This document shows, piece after piece, positions 37,914 through 50,068 of a stretch of 64,000 nucleotides of DNA (position 1 is the stretch's first letter; each line of letters begins with the position of its first letter). A model generated the notes under the pieces. It saw only the letters and a program-made list of their open reading frames with translations, had not been told where the DNA came from and ran no database searches. Source of the DNA: Hypsibius dujardini (Eukaryota; Tardigrada; Eutardigrada; Parachela; Hypsibiidae); the NCBI GenBank assembly GCA_001579985.1, contig LRSR01002153.1:1-64000 (forward strand), written 5' to 3'. The translations under genes and the position numbers were made by a program.

Positions 37914-39698
37914 ATGATCTTCCGATGTGCTCGCTACGCCTTGCCTGCTCCATTCATTCCTCTCCCCAGTATGGAAGACCTTTTATCCATTGTCATTTTT
38001 TTGGTCGGAGACTTAGCCACCTACAGCACAGCCCATGGAGTGGACCGACAAAGATAGACCATTTTTCGCTCAATAAAAAATGAGCTACTATCTTGTTGCG
38101 CGTCAATTATTTGCAAATTATTGATTCTGTTGGTGTTGAGCTAGCCCGCCAGCCAGCCTTGTCACACAACATCATGATCAGCCGCCAGAATTGTCATTGT
38201 TTTTCATCAAGCCAGTCTTCTGCCAGGATTTTCAATTCACTCTCCCAATCATGCTATTCACTATTTTTTTTATCCGGTTTCGATCCCTGGAATTCGTTCG
38301 GTTTTATATTAAAACCTGCTTTTCATATAAAAACAATATTCGATAATTCGGCAATCCTTTCTGATTAAGCATACCTTCACTTGTAGTTTGCTGCATGAAT
38401 CATGTTTTTAGCCGTTTTCCCTTGTCCGACAGTTTTTTGGAGCACTGCAGTGGAGCGTTCATGAATACCTGACATGCAAAAAAACAACAGTCTAAGACGA
38501 TTAATAAACTGCTCTGCAAGTCTTGCTTCGTCTAATCAATTACTGTGAAGCTTTAGACCATATTGAATCGATGGGCTTTATATATTACGCGTTGTGTAAA
38601 TCTTTGGCATACATTAAACTTAAGCTTGCAAGTTCAGTGAAAATTAAAAGTTGTTATTCTTTCAAAATGAAGTTGAAATAAAATAGTAATGTCTAGGAGT
38701 GCATTTCTTGCCTCTGACGTATGATGCTCAAGATGATTTTGATGGCATATTATTCGTCTTGCAATTGCTTAGTTGGTCTATTGCAATTGGACGTTGATTA
38801 AGTCCCAGACTGGTGACGGAGAGTCCTTTTTGAGGCCTGGGTGAAACCCGAATGCGATTGATCGATCGCCTCTGTATGTGTGTGTGTGTGTGGCAGCAAG
38901 GGTCACGAACGAAAAGTTCTTTCTGCGGGTCGTGCAATTAACAAACCTATTCAATCAAAGTGCGTTTCTAGTTGAAAAAAGTGGGAGACTGAAATGGAAA
39001 GGGATAGCCTGGTGGTGTTATTCGACACACTACTAACAATAAACAACTCATTACAGTAGACGGACCTTCCTTCTTTCCCTAAGCGCTCAATAATCAAGCT
39101 ACCCAATTAATCGCTCCTCTGCTGTGATGTGCGCTTGTGTCAAGTCAACCGTCAACGCTACGTTTTCTCTCTCTCTCTCAAGTACCGTCTTGGTGGATCT
39201 AATTTGGTTCTCTAAAGTCAATATAAAATATATGTTGAAGCAAGATGAACCGTCCCTCGCCACCTGTCTTCTCTCCCGCTGTCATCTCTACCCATGACGT
39301 GCAATCAACTTTATATCTTGATCGATTTTTTCATCATACATTTTTAATAACCGCCAAACGTTCTTGCGGTTCTCAGTGAAATATTTAATGATACTCAGCG
39401 CCGTTTCTGACTTATTACTCTCCCTACTTGCTCTTTTTTCTAACAAGGGCGTAGTCGAACCTATACAGCAGTAGACAATCTGCATTTTTTTTCGTTAACC
39501 CTTTCATATTTTGCTGCAGATAAATAATAATTGGTCTAAGAAACCATGCTGATTTTATTGCTTCAGCAAATTGACTGGCTCAATGCGCTACAAAGTCCGA
39601 CTCTTTCCTCACGAAGATTAATTAATCTTGTGATTATTGATTGATTCGTCAAGCAAGTGTGCATTGTTAAAACGGGTTAATCTGGAAGGAAAAGAGTC
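37914..39698. other. 3' UTR and intergenic DNA
   Basis: An AATAAA at 38072-38077 probably ends the preceding transcript. A short TG run lies at 38877-38891. No gene is recognised in the remainder. Confidence 0.45.
38072..38077 (+). promoter_or_regulatory. AATAAA polyadenylation signal
   Basis: The hexamer lies 160 bp after the stop at 37913, on the same strand, at a distance usual for a short 3' UTR. Confidence 0.5.
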
Positions 39699-39989
39699 AT
39701 GATTCCGTATCTTCCACTTGTTCTGCTATGTAATCTCATGATACATGAGTTGATTGGGCAGTCGAGGTCGGCATCCCCGACAGCGGCATCTCCTGGAGTG
39801 ACGGAATGTGTCACGACACGAGCCTATCCGGCTGACTGTTGTTGGTGTTCCTCGGTTGCTCAATCCGACAGGACGCTCGAGGTATTGTACTGTAACAACA
39901 ATGGATTACTTAAACTTAACGACCCCCTCCAGATTAGTATCGCTTTAGCCAGATCCAAGTCGTCATTCCCCTTTATAAGTGATGAATGA
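39699..39989 (+). CDS. possible secreted Cys-rich exon, unidentified
   Basis: A 96-codon reading starts MIPYLPLVLLCNLMIHELIG, signal-peptide-like, and continues with a short Cys cluster (PADCCWCSS, LEVLYCNNNGLLKL). The spacing is faintly like an N-terminal leucine-rich-repeat cap, but no repeats follow. No splice partner was found, so it may be a single-exon gene, a first exon or chance. Confidence 0.3.
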   Translation: MIPYLPLVLLCNLMIHELIGQSRSASPTAASPGVTECVTTRAYPADCCWCSSVAQSDRTLEVLYCNNNGLLKLNDPLQISIALARSKSSFPFISDE

Positions 39990-40502
39990 CGACCCTTCCC
40001 TTTGTATTGGTGTGATATTTTGTCAGCGTTGTACTAAACAGCCTCACCTCTTCTCGCTCAATACTACTACATGCTGCCTCTCATTTCATTTGCACTTTAC
40101 CTCTCAATTCCAACATGCATAAGAGGATATTGCTTTTTTTCTCACTAGCCCGAAGTGGGTAAAAGCTTCCTTTTTTGTAGGTTTATAACCGTCAAGCAAT
40201 TTTGCCAAAACGAACTGTCCACAAAGGTAGTCTGGGGATCTTTAATATTTTCGACAATAATTGCATCGCATAATTGGGCCTAAAAATTACAAGTGCTCAG
40301 TTCATCTCAAGCTGCAGTGTACCCATTTAGGGTCGTCACACTATATAGTACTAAGATACTCTGTAGTTTTGGTGTGAGGAAATATCCGGATCGCAAAATG
40401 GCCTCATTTCAAAAATACTTTTTTCTATGGTCCTGCTTTGATTTTACGTTTGACTTGAAATTGAATTTCGCAAAATTGTTGTAAATTGAGGACCAATTAG
40501 AA

Positions 40503-43500
40503 ATGACGAAGAAGAACAATTCTATCACGCGAGAAAGGGTAAAATCCGTGTGGTAGACGGGATGAAAGGGAGAAAATTAGGCCAAAATGACAATAGACTA
40601 ACTCCTCCCTCCCGGCCGCCCATAGATGCAATTACATTTATTCATCTCATTTTGTTTTTGGTCATTTTGCGTCATTTAAATTTATGTCTTCCGGTTGTGA
40701 GGGGAAAAGATCATTCGCTCGTTTCAAAGTATAATAGCCAGATTTTCACAACTGGAAACCTATTTCTATATTAATATTATTGAGAAGTTAAATATTTAGA
40801 GATATCCAGTATTCCGACAGGTTTAGTTCTCTCAATTCAAGAAAGTATGTGAAGCTCTGTAAATAGATTAGTTGAGACAATGTGAATATAAATTTGTCCA
40901 TTTGGCGACATTTGTTCATATTTCACTTGGCAGATTGCGCAAATTCACGCATCAACCGGAATCGTCAGGCTGATCAACATTGAGGAGCTAAAAGAAGTCC
41001 TGACGTCTCCCGAAATTGGAGATGCAAAAATTGTCATCTTCAGTTTGGTTCGTATTGACTCGACTCATTTACATTATTGAGGAATACTACAATGATTGGT
41101 TGTTTTAGGTGGGAGAAACCCGTGCCGGAAAGTCAACTCTTCTCAATATTATTTATCGTTATTTAGCATGCCATGTAAGTTGCACAGCTTATTGTGAGAG
41201 TCAATATAATATTGTGGCTTCTCTTGGTTTGTAGCAACAAAAGAGATGGCGCAAAGATCTAGCTCTCCACGAGTGGCTGTACGAGCGAGAGGACTGGAAT
41301 GGGATGCGACACATCTTTTCCACTTCTTCAATGTCCCGCGCCCATACCAAGAACATCTGGATTACCAAAGTCAGTTAATAAAACTTTATGGATGCTGTTA
41401 AACCATTGATTGAAAATTGTTGCTATTTTAAACTATACAAAGGAACCATTCATGCTGACCATGGGTAAACTACGAAACCGGGTGGCCGTCTTCCTGATCG
41501 ATACACAAGGCCTCTTTGACACTGAGGGAAACTCCACCGTTGACTCGCAGCTCTTTTACCTTAGCAGTCTTCTCTCATCCACATTGGTAAGAAAGTCAAA
41601 AGCAAAATAGGGCAATGATTAATCCTCAGGGGAATTAGACTTATTAATAAATTCTTATCTAATTTTGCAAAATGAAGAGCGTCCTGTCCCGTGAAAGCAA
41701 ATAATGTTCCTCTCACACCGAAATGTCTTTGTATTTGCGGTTTGAATATTGACAGGTGGTGAATAAGATGCGCCGTCTAGACGGTCAGTTGACTAAAACC
41801 GTGGCAGCCTACACTCTCCAGATGACCAGTGCAGTCAAATCAACTTCCCTCGGTAATAGTCATCTTACAAATCCACCGGCAGATGAGCATTATCAATATA
41901 TTGTAGTGTCTGCTGGGAAGAGCAAATTCCTCCAGGACTTGGTCTTTCTCATCCGTGACGCCCAGTTTCTAGATCCCTATGGGTGGGAGAGCGGAAAAGC
42001 CCTCTTACAGGTCTATACTACTCTTATATGGATTAAAGTTGCAGATAACTGTGTTTGTTTTGAAGGCAGCCTTTCCGAGAAGTGATGATGACTTGTTACG
42101 CGAGATGGAGGCTGCTTTCCAGCACATCTCCTGCTTCCTTATGCCAAACATTGCCTTCAACACAACGAACCTTCGAATACTTCCGTCTAGTAAATATTGT
42201 ATATCTAGGTCAACCTCTACTCTACCTAGTAAGCACAAATAATTCTTCTCTGCGCAGCTTTGACCGCGGATTTTGGACCACAAGTACAAAAATTCTTAGA
42301 CAAGGTGAGTGAATGCACATACGTAGAGTATTAAGCAAAGTGTATATTTCGGCTCACCCTTCACTTGGTCGATGAATCGGCTCACTCATGGGTTTCTCTT
42401 TGACGGCAACAGCCTGATTGTTTGATTTCCAGAAGTGGTATAGTACAGCAAATCAAACAATCAAGTAATCGCCATCAAAGAGAAACCCATGTATGAGCCG
42501 TCGAAGTGGTGAGCCGAAATACACACTTTGCCTCATACCGTAATAAAGTAATGTAATTTCCCAACCAACACTGCAGTTGTTTTCGCCGAGTACAATTCGA
42601 CCAAAAACCTTTTACGGTCGTCCCATTACCGCCCGAGAGTACGCCCAACATATCCAAGTGCGTCAGAACCTAATGAAATCTCACTAGACAGTCCCTCGGC
42701 CACGAACCCTAATTACGGGAAGCCCTTTTGCAGATGGTTGAAACTTTCATGAAAAACGGAAGCTTCCCTTCTGTTCAAGACGTCCACGAGGTGAGACACG
42801 CCTAAATTTTACCCGTGCACCACTTTGGAAGGTGTTTTTTCTCCTAGGCATTAATGGGCCAAGCAGTTCAGCGTACATCGGAAGAAGCCTGCAACAAATA
42901 CCGCTACAACATGGTAAAGTATTTGACCCTTCTTTCCTTGAACAATTACTTGTCTCTTTCCGGCAGAAAATGAATAATGTCTTGATGTAGGATGGCAGCG
43001 TCCTCAATTCCGTTGACGTTCTGTCTGAAGACACATTCGATAGGTACCTCCGTGACCGAGTGGACGTAACTTGGAGATAATTTGCCAGCATGCTTCTCAC
43101 AGTAAAAGTGGCATTACGTAATAGGTACCACGTGGCGTTTGTCGACCAGGCTAAAGGCTACATCCGGTCCAGCTACCTCCTGGGAGCAAGTCAACAGTAC
43201 ATTACTGACGCGCTTGAGATTGTCAACTTGTGCATTGAGAAAGCTAGAAAGGATTACCTTGTCAAGTTGCTCCTTCAAAAGGACGCAGCGGAACTTAAAC
43301 GGAAAAATGCAGTAGCAGAGGTACGTACGTCCAACCAATTTGCCTTTCCTCCTATTAGATGGAGCATCACTTATCGTGGGAACAGGAAATGACAGAGGAC
43401 TAATCAGCACAGCTATATACTTTTTCCCTTTCCCTTGTCAGGAAGCCAACCGAAAAGCGGAAGCCGAACTGGACAAGGCGCGAGTGACAATCAATCAGCA

Positions 43501-43708
43501 GAGCACGGTACAATATATTTATTGCTACATCTCTTTCAAATAGTGGGTGACGGGGCTGTTTTTTTAGGTCATGGCTCAGGAGGATTCCTGGGCGGATGCG
43601 ATCACTCGACCGGTGAAGCTGGTGGTCCTCGGGGTGATTGGATTCGGGTCGCTCTGTGTTTTGTATGCTGCTGTAACATGTCTAGGGAAACGATGTATTA
43701 AGACTTGA
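40503..43708 (+). CDS. atlastin-like dynamin-family GTPase
   Basis: Exons 40503-40538, 40934-41047, 41109-41174, 41235-41369, 41443-41586, 41756-41852, 41907-42010, 42066-42189, 42258-42304, 42577-42657, 42734-42790, 42848-42913, 42991-43043, 43089-43320, 43442-43507 and 43568-43708 give 520 aa. G1 is GETRAGKST (atlastins have GAFRKGKS), the G3 motif DTQGLFD is of atlastin rather than GBP type, and FLIRDAQF carries the G4 RD. A helical middle domain follows, then one hydrophobic stretch (LVVLGVIGFGSLCVLYAA) and a six-residue tail. Atlastins fuse ER tubules. A usual atlastin has a two-helix membrane hairpin and an amphipathic tail; here only one segment of about 25 residues is visible. The 12-aa first exon and the 45-nt intron 13 are the weakest joins. 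Confidence 0.85.
42335..42531. mobile_element. 197-bp foldback element in atlastin-like intron
   Basis: Two arms of roughly 90 bp are inverted copies: GCAAAGTGTATATTTCGGCT at the left pairs with the right end, and ATGGGTTTCTCTTTGA occurs in both arms. The loop is short. No target duplication is clear. The transcript would form a long hairpin. Confidence 0.7.
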
Positions 43709-44550
43709 TATGAACGAATAGTCATCCTTGGCCTTACTTGGGGACTCTCGGGCATTGGGAGATGAGTCAAGTCTTTTGGATTGAGCATGTACCAATTAAC
43801 TTAAGAGCACAGGCTCTTTCTACTAAATTGTCTAGCTACGCACTTTGATTGATTGGTCAAAACAACCAATGATGTCACCATATATGGGCATTTAGTCGTT
43901 GTCTGTGCTTCTACAACGTGAAAAAAGCTGAAATGACCTCCAAACCAATGGTAACTGTACTCGCATGAAGCAGAACGTGCGCTGGCCTGAATTTCCTCAT
44001 TTTGTCACGGTTACTATACTCGTACTGTAGATCCGCCGTTAGAGATTAGCTAAGTCTAATGCAATGTCATAGATTTGATTATCAACCCACTGGACTCATT
44101 AGTTTGAGTATCCATTCCATGACCGCTATTCCCAATTGTGGGAAACAAGATGACTATAAAGAGACAGGAAGAACAATTTTGTTCAACCATTTAGGTATCT
44201 GATCTCATTCAAATTATCGGTATTACAAGAGGTGACAAAAGAAAATGCAAATATTAAGCAGATAAGACGGTGTGCATGGCCAAAGCGTTCATGGTTATCT
44301 CCAGTAATTCTTTACATTCTCTGTTGAATTACAATATTCCTGGAAAGTTACTATCTCTACGAAAAGGTTATTATTTTTTGTGCCCAAGTTTTTAACTTAA
44401 CGTCTGCGAACCTAAAAGGGTTATAAAAAGGGTTAATAAATAAATAAAGAAGAGCCGACGGGTCCTGCTGCAGTAACTGAAAGAGGTCTATAGAAATGAA
44501 GAAAATAAGGGTTAAATGTTTTGCGGCAAAGTGTCCTATCCTAGGATGTG
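43709..44550. other. convergent spacer, atlastin-like gene and sNPF
   Basis: Tail-to-tail 3' flanks. A run AATAAATAAATAAAG on the plus strand near 44435 could serve the atlastin-like gene. No coding is recognised. Confidence 0.45.
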
Positions 44551-46506
44551 TTAGCCGAAACGCAGAGTTGGCGGATCGCTCCGTCCAAAGCGAAGTCGCA
44601 CTCCGCTTCGGCCGAATCGCAGACGGAACTGGCCCTTGCTGTCGGGGTCTTCGCGTTTTGCGCTGGCCGACTTAATAATCGACTGATAGGGCGTGCCGGC
44701 GTAGTGACGGTAAGGGTCGGCTAACATGGCGGTATAGTAGTCTGCGGCGTAAGAGGAAGGTCCTTCAAAATCGCTGACGAGTGGTTGATTATTGTTGATG
44801 TTGCTGTTGTAATAACTCGACTGTGCAGCATTTTCCAGTCCCCCGCCGACACGGTAATCATCTGAAAGCACACAAACAACCTCCTGTCAAGCAGGAACAA
44901 AAAGGATGCAACATGACAAATAAAAATATTATTTTCTTTTGAGTCCTCCCTCGTCAGTGCAACAGCTAGGACGCATTATAAAATTTCATGGCTTAATTGG
45001 GATGATTTGATTCTACAACAAGATCTGCTTTAAAACAGAATCTCTAGATTATGTCATATCCTGGAAGGAGCCTTCCTTCCCACCTCACCTTAACTGGAAA
45101 GGATTCGTTTCCTAATTACACAGGGGCTTCACTCATCATCCGCAAACTTCATTTCATTTTCATCTGCTGCCCCACCTTTTTAAGCCCTTTCCAAATAAAA
45201 GTAAGCTCTCCGAAAAAGGGGAACGGCCGTGCACGGTCAGTTAAGAATTGACATCTGGGTGGCGTCGCTCATTCAAAAGACGTTTATTACGGGATGACGT
45301 CCAGTGTTTGTCCCGTCAAGTCGTTAATTCAAGAGTAACGGCCCTCTTCCTCCTCCCCAAAGGCACATTGCGTGTCCGTTCACAAGGATGTCTCATAAAA
45401 AATGACGAAAGCTTTGAGATTGCTTGACTTGTGATTTAGGGTGCGTGCATACATCTACCCGGGAGGAAGAGAATCTATAAATTAACCATGCTCCCTTCTG
45501 CGAACAAGTCTCGATCGAGCATGCCTCAAGGTATGCGGAAAGGGAACAAAGTCACCTAGCGGTGGTCGGTAAGCCGGTGTGGGCTTTACAATTTGAATTA
45601 CGCGGATGAATAGGCGACCGGACCGATTGGGGAGAATTGAGCGTGAGGGAGCTGTCCTAAGCAATTACACCATTCCATTCCCGTTGGGAAGGTGCGTGTT
45701 ACAGCAGTCTTTATTTCTCTCTCGACCTGCTAGTATTATAATCCTGGGACCTATGAATCTTAATCATGGATGGGGGGTTAACGCATGCATGCGTACTAAT
45801 CATGGGGTCCTGCATAGCTCAAAGGTCAACCCCATCGGCGACCTCGTACACGGAAGGTCACAAATAAAAATCAATTTAATTATTTTTTCCTCAGACGATT
45901 CTGTTAAATGGTTCAAGTTCGGTTGCTTAGAATTATTGAAATATTCATTGGTGTGGTGAATTTTTATCCGAAACAAGGGCATCTTCGTTCTGCATGATTC
46001 CTCGAGACTCAAAGGCAGAGAATGAATTAGAAATGAATGAAAAATGATTAGCCTCTCGTAGTCTCCCATTAGACAGTGAATTTGAGAAAACAGGAACTAG
46101 GCATACGGTATATTTCCTCAAGGTTGTGTGAATACTGCCGGGGCTTTTTAAAACGAGTTACACACTCTCGGAGGGTTATTGACATTACACTAATATTTAT
46201 TACTGAAACCGCTGCAGATAGAAACCATTTTTGAACTTGTAGAAAATATGGTAAATGCAAATGTTGAAAAATATTTGCAGAAAGGAAAATGTGTTTACCT
46301 GAACGTTGCCCTCCAATAAGTTTTGCCGAATCGTCTGCGTCATTATTGTCAGCTACGCTGGAGACGAGGGTTCGTTTTGACCGATGCGAGGTCTTATCCA
46401 GCTGCTGTGTTTGAGTAGGATAAGCCTGGCTGAGGTTTAAGATGAGGCTGCACACGACCACCATCACAACCTGTGAGGTAGTCGTAATCGAAAAGTACTG
46501 CTTCAT
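44551..46506 (-). CDS. sNPF: short neuropeptide F precursor
   Basis: Two exons, 46506-46299 and 44861-44551, join G|AT to give 172 aa. The signal peptide is MKQYFSITTTSQVVMVVVCS. KR sites precede a long Tyr/Asn-rich spacer; after SAKR come EDPDSKGQFRLRF, SGVRLRF and SDPPTLRF, each followed by Gly, the first two by GR. The last Gly is the final residue before the stop, so it can be amidated without cleavage. The xRLRFamide endings are those of arthropod short NPF, which acts through the sNPF receptor GPCR. The third ends TLRFamide, a variant. The 1.4-kb intron separates propeptide and peptide exons. The gene lies 12 kb from the NPF gene on the same strand. Confidence 0.92.
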
Positions 46507-49500
46507 ACTCCAAATGGTGGGATGAATGAAAAGGGAATAGACTAAGTAATGAACTAGCTTAAGACCCGATGAGAGGAAGGTAGGAAGGATATAGTTCTTT
46601 GACTTTGAACAATATGAATATGAATGCTGCTGGACCCCCTGGTAGCTCGTGGACCTTGTCGTCTGCGGTCGCGCTACCAATACTACCCACCCGTAGGAGC
46701 CGTTATGGGAGGAGAAAGATGAAAAGGAGAAATGATGAGGAATGATGAATGAAAGAATGGGTTTGCGGTGGAACGCGAGTCTTTATATCAGCGGATGCGG
46801 ATGCTGTGCCAGTGTACTGTGTGTATCCTATACTGTATACTATACTTACGTCAAACCGGGCCAACTCACCGGGGAGTCAGAGTACGCAAGCAGACCTTAT
46901 TATACACTACACTGCAATCTCTTAACTCTAGGACAAAATGAAGACCTTTTGTGAGGGGTTACACGTGTGAGGCCGACCTACAGGAACAGCCAACGGGCAG
47001 ACACACACAGGAAAGGGAAGGGTCCAATGTAAGTTAGGTGTTTTGAGTCGTGCTGTGCAAAGTACTTTGCTAAAGGGGCTCAGCTCTAAACATTTCCGGA
47101 AGAGACGGTCTTTTCTTGTGCCTCACACCGGCTTAGTGAGAAAAACATGTTGGGCCAGCTTTAATCATCCTTATCACAGCATTCGGTCTTACCCCGCTGG
47201 GACTGGCTTCGCGTTTGCGTTGGCGTTAACATTTCTACATACAAAGGTCAGGCGCTTAGCAAACTTTTTTCTCTCCTTTCAGTCTTCGGTCTGCCTGTCC
47301 TCTTACATTTCTAGTGCAGCGCAATGGGGAAATGAATGTTGTATTGTTGACTATTTCAGTGGAAACACTCGCTTTTCCCCGATTAGCAGCTATATTTTGT
47401 CGCCTGAGCACTCAAACTTGCTCCGACTGACATTCATTCCTCTGGGTCAGATAATCTCTTGCATCCCATTCATCTCTACTCTATACTTGTGGAATAGCGA
47501 GTCTATGTTTGTACAAAGCTGCAACACGTAACCGTAAAAGCCTCGAGTGCGAACCTTAGGTGTGTGTGTGATCGAAAAGTCCATTTTCGACCGTCATCGA
47601 TCGCTATATCGCGCGATGACAAGGACCACTTCAAATCGCAACACACCCTTTCCTATCTCCCTTTGCTCTCCCTAGAGGCACCGATCCCTTGCTTTATCAC
47701 ACGCTTCATACTCTGTTATACCTAATCATAAACACTGTAGAAAGAATATAGTCTAAATAAAGATATTACAGTTTACTATTGCAAGTAGTAATTGTAAGTA
47801 ATCACTGTATGTTCAACGCAAGTGATTATTTACTTTCTAGATATGTCGCAATGTCAGATCTTTCTTGGCGATTGGAAGGCCAATATGGACATGTGTTTTT
47901 ACTCTTATTCTCGCCAACTTAATTCGTAGGGGAAGAGGCTTTGTACTGGATAATTATGTGTTTTGTCACGAGGATGACAATTTTGTCACTTCTTGGAGGG
48001 GGGGGGGGCAATACTCTGACCGGGATAAGTCTATATTCTATTCTGGGGTTGATTTGGTCTACAAGTTGTCAGAAAAATCTGTCTGGATCAACTGCTGCGG
48101 GGTGTTAACGGCAAAACAGGCATACTTATTTCCGATTGATGAGGGTGTGGTGTGGCGTTTGAACTGACACACATAAAAAGCCTAATCTTTGAGGTTGCCA
48201 TAAATCCTCTTGATTTGACCTGATGTGCGGGAACAGGCTTTTCTCACAATCTAGGTTGACACGGCTACTGTTTCAGGGAGAGACTCCGTAACAGTTGTTG
48301 GTTGTGCCCGTTTTCCTGACAACAATTACGATCGCTTAACGAATGCTCAAACGCTATCGCAAATTGTGCAAAGTGTCGGAAAGATAAAGTCAAGTGACCA
48401 TCATCCCAGAATCATTTGACTGACTATGCATTTGTTGTCTTGTGTAAAGTCAAGTTAGTCGAGTTGTTCTATTGTCCTGGCAGTACGTATGTTCCACTGA
48501 TAACATTACTCGGACGTTTGTGTGACTTTCGATTGTGTATGACTGAGTGTGAAAGGTGTTTACATATGTTGCCAAACATATATCGGATCAACAGGCACTA
48601 CATATCCATCAAAGTCCTATACGTCAAGTAACGTCATGGGATTATGTATAATTAGGCCAAGAGTTGCCTGATCACTAAAGGCCAGATTAATCAGCGTTGT
48701 CGAGAGCACTCGCTGTACCTGTGAATGTATGAATGTCTTTACTTGCCTAGGTATGGTACAATTGTTGTCCACTGTACATGCAGGTCCTAAAAAGTCCTGT
48801 ACTACATGCTATTAGTCTGGGACTCCTGTCTCTGTATGAGCTATTTCTTTCTCCCTTCCATGTTTACGACTTGGAATACGCTTTTTTGTTGAAAATTAGT
48901 CCTTTTCCCGTGCTACTGAAACCTTTGATAACATTTGGTGAGATGTTCTTATGTATGACGCTCTCCTTGTAAAGTAAACTGTAAGACAGTTTTCGGTCGG
49001 TTCAGTTGATCCCCGAGGAATTGGACTGAACAATGGGGTCTACTAGAGCCAAAGTAGTCTAATTGAAAATGGAACATGTAAATGAGACGATGGTACATTT
49101 AAGAATACCAGAGACTTGATTCCGTGAAGTTTCCAGTGAAGTGGTGCAAATGCGAGAAAAAGAAGCAATTTCGTAAGGTGCAGGGGATTTGCTCACACAA
49201 AAAGGGGTCAAGCAAATTTAATTTTAAATTTATTATGCTTATTGTTTGACGGCGAGTGCAGACAGTCAGTCAGGGTACAAGAAACTTTGCGCCGTTTGTT
49301 CCTTCGAGTCTCAGAAGAAGGATCGGGTCCTGTTAGGTCTTCCGGCGAAATACGCCCTTCCATTTTCAACGCAGCTTTGCAAGAGCTCGGTCTTTCCAGT
49401 CAAATCAACGATTCAAATCTGCATAGACAAATTGGAGAGAGTTGAGGAGGGAAATGTTTACCATCAGCTGGTTTGCTAGAGCGAGAACCGAAAGCGGACG

Positions 49501-50068
49501 ACATTTCTACCAGCAGTCTTTGTAATGATCCATGTCCAAAGGAATGTGGTCAGCTGTGTTTAATTCATCGGTGGCGCATAATAGATTCCTATTTCTTTCG
49601 TTATTCATACTACTATACTCTAGTGTAGGGTGAATGGGGATTATCAATTAAGCGAGCGATTGTCAAGGACTCTCCACCCTCGGGTATCGCATAATATTCC
49701 TGCGTCCGGGGAACCCGTGTATGCTATCCTACACATCATACTTGTAGCTTGTACTTTAATACCGGTGTTGTAACTCGTAAATCGTTGCGTTGAGATGCCA
49801 TGAAAATAGAAAAGTCCATTCAGCCGGCGAGTGCAGCAACTGTTTAATTAACCTTAGAGTTCATTTGGATTTCATCCATTTATTAAAGGACGAAAAAATA
49901 ATTTCCCTCGCAAATTACTTTATTTTTCAAAAGAAATTTACCCACCATCTTTGCAGTTTGTTTACTGTTTACTACTGATCAAGAAATCAAAAACTCAAGA
50001 TGGCTGAATTGGATGAATTGGTCAAGTGGCCTTTAAATGGCCATCCGGAAAGGTGTTGATTTAAATAG
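46507..50068. other. 3.5-kb gene desert
   Basis: Contains the sNPF promoter at its left. A run of ten G lies near 47999-48008. Open readings such as the one at 47043-47531 show no homology, start context or splicing support. No RNA gene is recognised. Confidence 0.45.

Noticed and set aside
47043-47531. 162-codon plus-strand reading
   Set aside because: Starts at a TTG, shows no recognisable domain, signal or splice partner, and is of a length expected by chance in this much DNA.
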